A stretch of DNA of 16,623 nucleotides, from assembly GCA_902782905.1 (NCBI GenBank), contig CACZPB010000086.1, positions 1 to 16,623 on the forward strand, in the 5' to 3' direction. The notes under the pieces were generated by a model. The model ran no database searches. It saw only the letters and a program-made list of their open reading frames with translations, and was not told where the DNA came from. The position numbers and the translations under genes were made by a program. The stretch's first letter is position 1, and every line of letters starts with the position of its first letter. Source of the stretch: an uncultured bacterium (GTDB lineage: Bacteria > Cyanobacteriota > Vampirovibrionia > Gastranaerophilales > Gastranaerophilaceae). Of this stretch, positions 14,421 through 16,623 are shown in pieces.

Positions 14421-15785
14421 TTAACCTGCTAAAAACTCATTAATTGCTTTTGCAGCCTTTTTACCCGCACCCATTGCATTTATTGCATTTGACTGACCTA
14501 CAGGAGCCACGTCACCACCTGCATAAATTGTTTTAATTGAAGTTTCTCTTGTATCGGCATCTACAGTGAAATATCCTTTTCTGTCAGTTTCAAATTCAAT
14601 ACCATCTACAATTGCAGACTTTTGGATTATAGGATTTGGACCTGTGCCAAGAGCTACAATAACAGTATCGATATCTAAATCAACAAATTTGCCTGTGCCG
14701 ACAGGGGAGCGTCTGCCTGACTCATCAGGTTCGCCAAGCTCCATAACCTCAAATTGCATACCGTTAACATAACCATCTTTATCATAGATTTTATGAGGCG
14801 CAAGAAGAAACTTAAATTCTATTCCTTCTTCTTTTGCATGCCTTATTTCTTCAAGCCTTGCAGGGAGTTCTGCTTCTGTTCTTCTGTATACAATATAGAC
14901 ATGCTCAAACCCGACTCGTACCGAAGTTCTGGCTGCATCCATTGCAACGTTTCCGCCTCCGATTACCGCAACGGATTTCCCGACCCTTAGCGGCGTTGCA
15001 GTCGAATCGTCGTTAGCTTGCATCAGGTTTACTCTGGTTAAAAACTCATTTGCAGAAAAAACGCCGTTTAAGTTTTCGCCTTCTATATTCATCATTTTCG
15101 GAAGTCCTGCACCAGAGCAGATAAAAATCGCATCAAAACCGTCTTCTTTAAGCTGTTTTAGGGTAATAGATTTACCTACTATAACATTCTTTTCAAATTT
15201 TACACCCATCTCTTTAAGGTTATTTATTTCTCTGTCTAAAACTACACGCGGAAGTCTGAATGGCGGGATACCATACCTTAAAACCCCTCCAAACTTATGT
15301 AATGCTTCAAATATTGTAACATCATGACCTGCTTTTCTAAGATCAGACGCAGCAGTAATTCCGGCACAACCGGAACCGATTATTGCTACTTTCTTGCCTG
15401 AAGGAACAATATTAACAGATTTAGCAGCCGTATTGTCGCCAACAAACCTTTCTAATGCACCAATTGCAACAGGTTCACTTTTAATGCCCAGAACGCAATT
15501 ACCTTCACACTGTCTTTCTTGAGGACAAACTCTGCCGCACACAGAAGGCAGCATACTCGTTTCTCTAATTATGTCTCCTGCTTCTTGCAGCTTATCCTCT
15601 TTTAAGGCTTTAATAAATTTTGGAATTTGAATGTTTACCGGACACCCCTGCACGCATCTTGGATTTTTGCAGTTTAAACATCTTGAAGCTTCTTCTTTAG
15701 CTTGTTCGGGTGTAAAATTTTCCTCGACCGCTTCAAAATTGTGTCTGCGTTCAAATTTATCTTGTTCTTTTGCTCTCTGGCGCAT
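14421..15785 (-). CDS. nfnB: NfnB/SudA-like NADPH-binding iron-sulfur flavoprotein (GltD family)
   Basis: 454 residues, the length of NfnB/SudA. Two N-terminal [4Fe-4S] motifs are visible: C36-C39-C44-C48 (CLNCKNPRCVQGCP) and C83-C87-C93-C97 (CGRVCPQERQCEGNC). The FAD loop GSGCAG starts at 137, and FGGVLRYGIPPFRLP follows. The NADPH loop is VIGGGNVAMDAARTS near 275, and the C-terminal FAD motif is GGDVAPVGQSNAINAMGAG. Glu90 in CPQERQCE sits where NfnB enzymes are described as using a glutamate cluster ligand, whereas many GltD have Asp or lack it. No large glutamate synthase subunit is present, and an NfnA-like gene lies 2.7 kb away, so bifurcating transhydrogenase is preferred over glutamate synthase small subunit. 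GGGGAG lies 7 nt before the ATG. pilT follows with its own promoter. Confidence 0.87.
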   Translation of the reverse strand: MRQRAKEQDKFERRHNFEAVEENFTPEQAKEEASRCLNCKNPRCVQGCPVNIQIPKFIKALKEDKLQEAGDIIRETSMLPSVCGRVCPQERQCEGNCVLGIKSEPVAIGALERFVGDNTAAKSVNIVPSGKKVAIIGSGCAGITAASDLRKAGHDVTIFEALHKFGGVLRYGIPPFRLPRVVLDREINNLKEMGVKFEKNVIVGKSITLKQLKEDGFDAIFICSGAGLPKMMNIEGENLNGVFSANEFLTRVNLMQANDDSTATPLRVGKSVAVIGGGNVAMDAARTSVRVGFEHVYIVYRRTEAELPARLEEIRHAKEEGIEFKFLLAPHKIYDKDGYVNGMQFEVMELGEPDESGRRSPVGTGKFVDLDIDTVIVALGTGPNPIIQKSAIVDGIEFETDRKGYFTVDADTRETSIKTIYAGGDVAPVGQSNAINAMGAGKKAAKAINEFLAG

Positions 15786-15809
15786 ATTATATCTCCCCTA
15801 TTTACTAGG

Positions 15810-15838
15810 ATTATATCAAAAAAAACTTTTATTGTATA
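15810..15838 (-). promoter_or_regulatory. Promoter for the nfnB-like gene
   Basis: On the - strand, TATACA (15833-15838, 4/6) and a perfect TATAAT (15810-15815) are 17 bp apart. The predicted start near 15803 gives an 18 nt leader carrying GGGGAG. The -35 shares bases 15835-15838 with the -10 of wecB on the other strand. Confidence 0.6.
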
Positions 15839-15840
15839 AT
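15835..15840 (+). promoter_or_regulatory. -10 box for wecB, predicting a near-leaderless mRNA
   Basis: A perfect TATAAT ends 8 bp before the wecB ATG at 15849. With usual spacing, transcription starts near 15847, leaving about 2 nt of leader. No ribosome site is present before the ATG (AAATTATT). No good -35 was found at 16-18 bp. Confidence 0.5.
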
Positions 15841-15848
15841 AAATTATT

Positions 15849-16623
15849 ATGAAGACGATAGCTTTTATTTTTGGAACACGACCTGAGATTATAAAATTAG
15901 CACCGGTTATATTGGAGCTAAAAAAATATCAAAATGAATATAATGTTCTTGTAATAAATACAGAACAGCAGAAAGAACTTTCTAATCAAACACTTGCATA
16001 CTTCGGACTAAAGGCTGATTATAACCTTGATTGCATGAGAGAAAATCAATCACTTTCATCAGTACAGGCAAGAATTTTGACCTCGCTTGACGAAGTTTAT
16101 AACTCAAACAAAATAGATGCTTCAATCGTACAAGGTGACACAATGACTGTTTTGTGCGGAGCACTTACGAGTTTTTACCACAAAATTCCTGTTTTTCATG
16201 TAGAGGCAGGACTCCGCTCTTATGATATTTTTGAGCCATTTCCTGAAGAAGTTATGAGACAAATGACATCAAGAGTAGCTGAACTGCATTTTGCACCTAC
16301 AGATGTAAACAAAAATGCACTTCTTAAAGAAAATATTTGCGGTGATAAAATTCATGTTGTCGGAAACACAGTTATTGACGCCCTTTTTTGTTTATCGGAC
16401 AGTGTAATTGAGCAATCAAAAAGATTTTATGCAGAAAAGGGAATTCAGATTGACGACAAATTAGTTTTGATAACCGCTCACAGGAGAGAAAACCACGGTG
16501 AGAGGATTGACAGAATTATTGATGCAATATCATATTTGGCTGACAAATATCAAGATCACACATTTGTCATTCCTGTTCATCCTAATCCGAATGTGCACGA
16601 CAAAATTCATTCGCGTTTAGGTA
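15849..16623 (+). CDS. wecB: UDP-N-acetylglucosamine 2-epimerase (non-hydrolysing), 3' end beyond the window
   Basis: 258 codons are visible with no stop; the full protein is usually about 370. The GT-B fold epimerase interconverts UDP-GlcNAc and UDP-ManNAc for surface polysaccharides. Motifs: FGTRPEIIKLAPV at 8-20, QGDT with catalytic-type Asp97, HVEAGLRS with Glu119, EPFPEEVMRQM with Glu133, and TAHRREN with His211, then IPVHPNPNV. The N-terminal TGQH/TAQH motif reads TEQQ at 38-41, with Gln replacing the usual His next to the allosteric UDP-GlcNAc site. The ATG is the right start, since the Rossmann strand begins at once. There is no ribosome site and the -10 is very close, suggesting a leaderless mRNA. 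Divergent from the nfnB-like gene across 63 bp. Confidence 0.93.
   Translation, partial: MKTIAFIFGTRPEIIKLAPVILELKKYQNEYNVLVINTEQQKELSNQTLAYFGLKADYNLDCMRENQSLSSVQARILTSLDEVYNSNKIDASIVQGDTMTVLCGALTSFYHKIPVFHVEAGLRSYDIFEPFPEEVMRQMTSRVAELHFAPTDVNKNALLKENICGDKIHVVGNTVIDALFCLSDSVIEQSKRFYAEKGIQIDDKLVLITAHRRENHGERIDRIIDAISYLADKYQDHTFVIPVHPNPNVHDKIHSRLG

Noticed and set aside
14421..15785. GltD, glutamate synthase small subunit
   Set aside because: No large subunit in view, an NfnA-like partner lies close by, and CPQERQCE has the NfnB-type Glu. Not fully excluded.
1..16623. CRISPR array, tRNA, rRNA, insertion sequence or prophage
   Set aside because: No regularly spaced direct repeats, cloverleaf-like sequence, rRNA signature, transposase or phage structural gene was found on either strand by reading.

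Overview
The window looks like chromosomal DNA of a non-photosynthetic cyanobacterial relative (Melainabacteria/Vampirovibrionia, probably Gastranaerophilales). This is inferred from five things: visibly AT-rich sequence; a fused TIGR03960/DUF2344 radical SAM gene directly upstream of an RNase E/G with a long disordered tail, as in cyanobacteria; a PilT; ferredoxin/NAD(P) redox genes of an anaerobe; and several lineage-type orphan proteins with N-termini rich in N, S and Q. No rRNA, tRNA, CRISPR array, insertion sequence or phage gene was seen. Most of the region is ordinary housekeeping sequence.

Layout. 1-227: 3' end of a cut-off + strand gene. 256-2286 (- strand): a three-gene operon of a small orphan (79 aa), ribF (FMN/FAD synthesis) and a formyltransferase. 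2382-7983 (+ strand): TIGR03960 radical SAM protein, RNase E/G, a small membrane protein and rsmI, tightly packed. 8057-9293 (+): two overlapping orphan membrane proteins. 9341-10564 (+): a shortened dihydrolipoamide-dehydrogenase-like flavoprotein. 10565-10838: a gene-free gap with a hairpin that terminates better on the - strand. 10839-13220 (+): NfnA-like flavoprotein, a four-cysteine mini-protein, a terminator hairpin, then purA. 13229-13265: a bidirectional terminator. 13278-15785 (-): pilT and an NfnB-like subunit. 15849-end (+): wecB, cut by the window edge.

Working together. The NfnA-like and NfnB-like proteins would form a bifurcating ferredoxin/NAD(H)/NADP(H) transhydrogenase, but sit about 2.7 kb apart on opposite strands. 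RibF supplies the flavin cofactors for these and the Lpd-like enzyme. RNase E/G and RsmI act on RNA. WecB starts ManNAc-type surface polysaccharide synthesis and PilT retracts type IV pili.

Most notable: a GC-rich palindromic element inserted in frame in the radical SAM gene with two competing hairpins; nfnB and wecB promoters that share bases, with wecB apparently leaderless; a terminator hairpin just before purA; a compact Lpd-like enzyme with a CMPC motif where a segment is missing; and an odd intergenic gap with a 12-nt GGTT period. I saw no clear new defence or mobile system. The best candidate for something undescribed is the tandem orphan membrane pair at 8057-9293.
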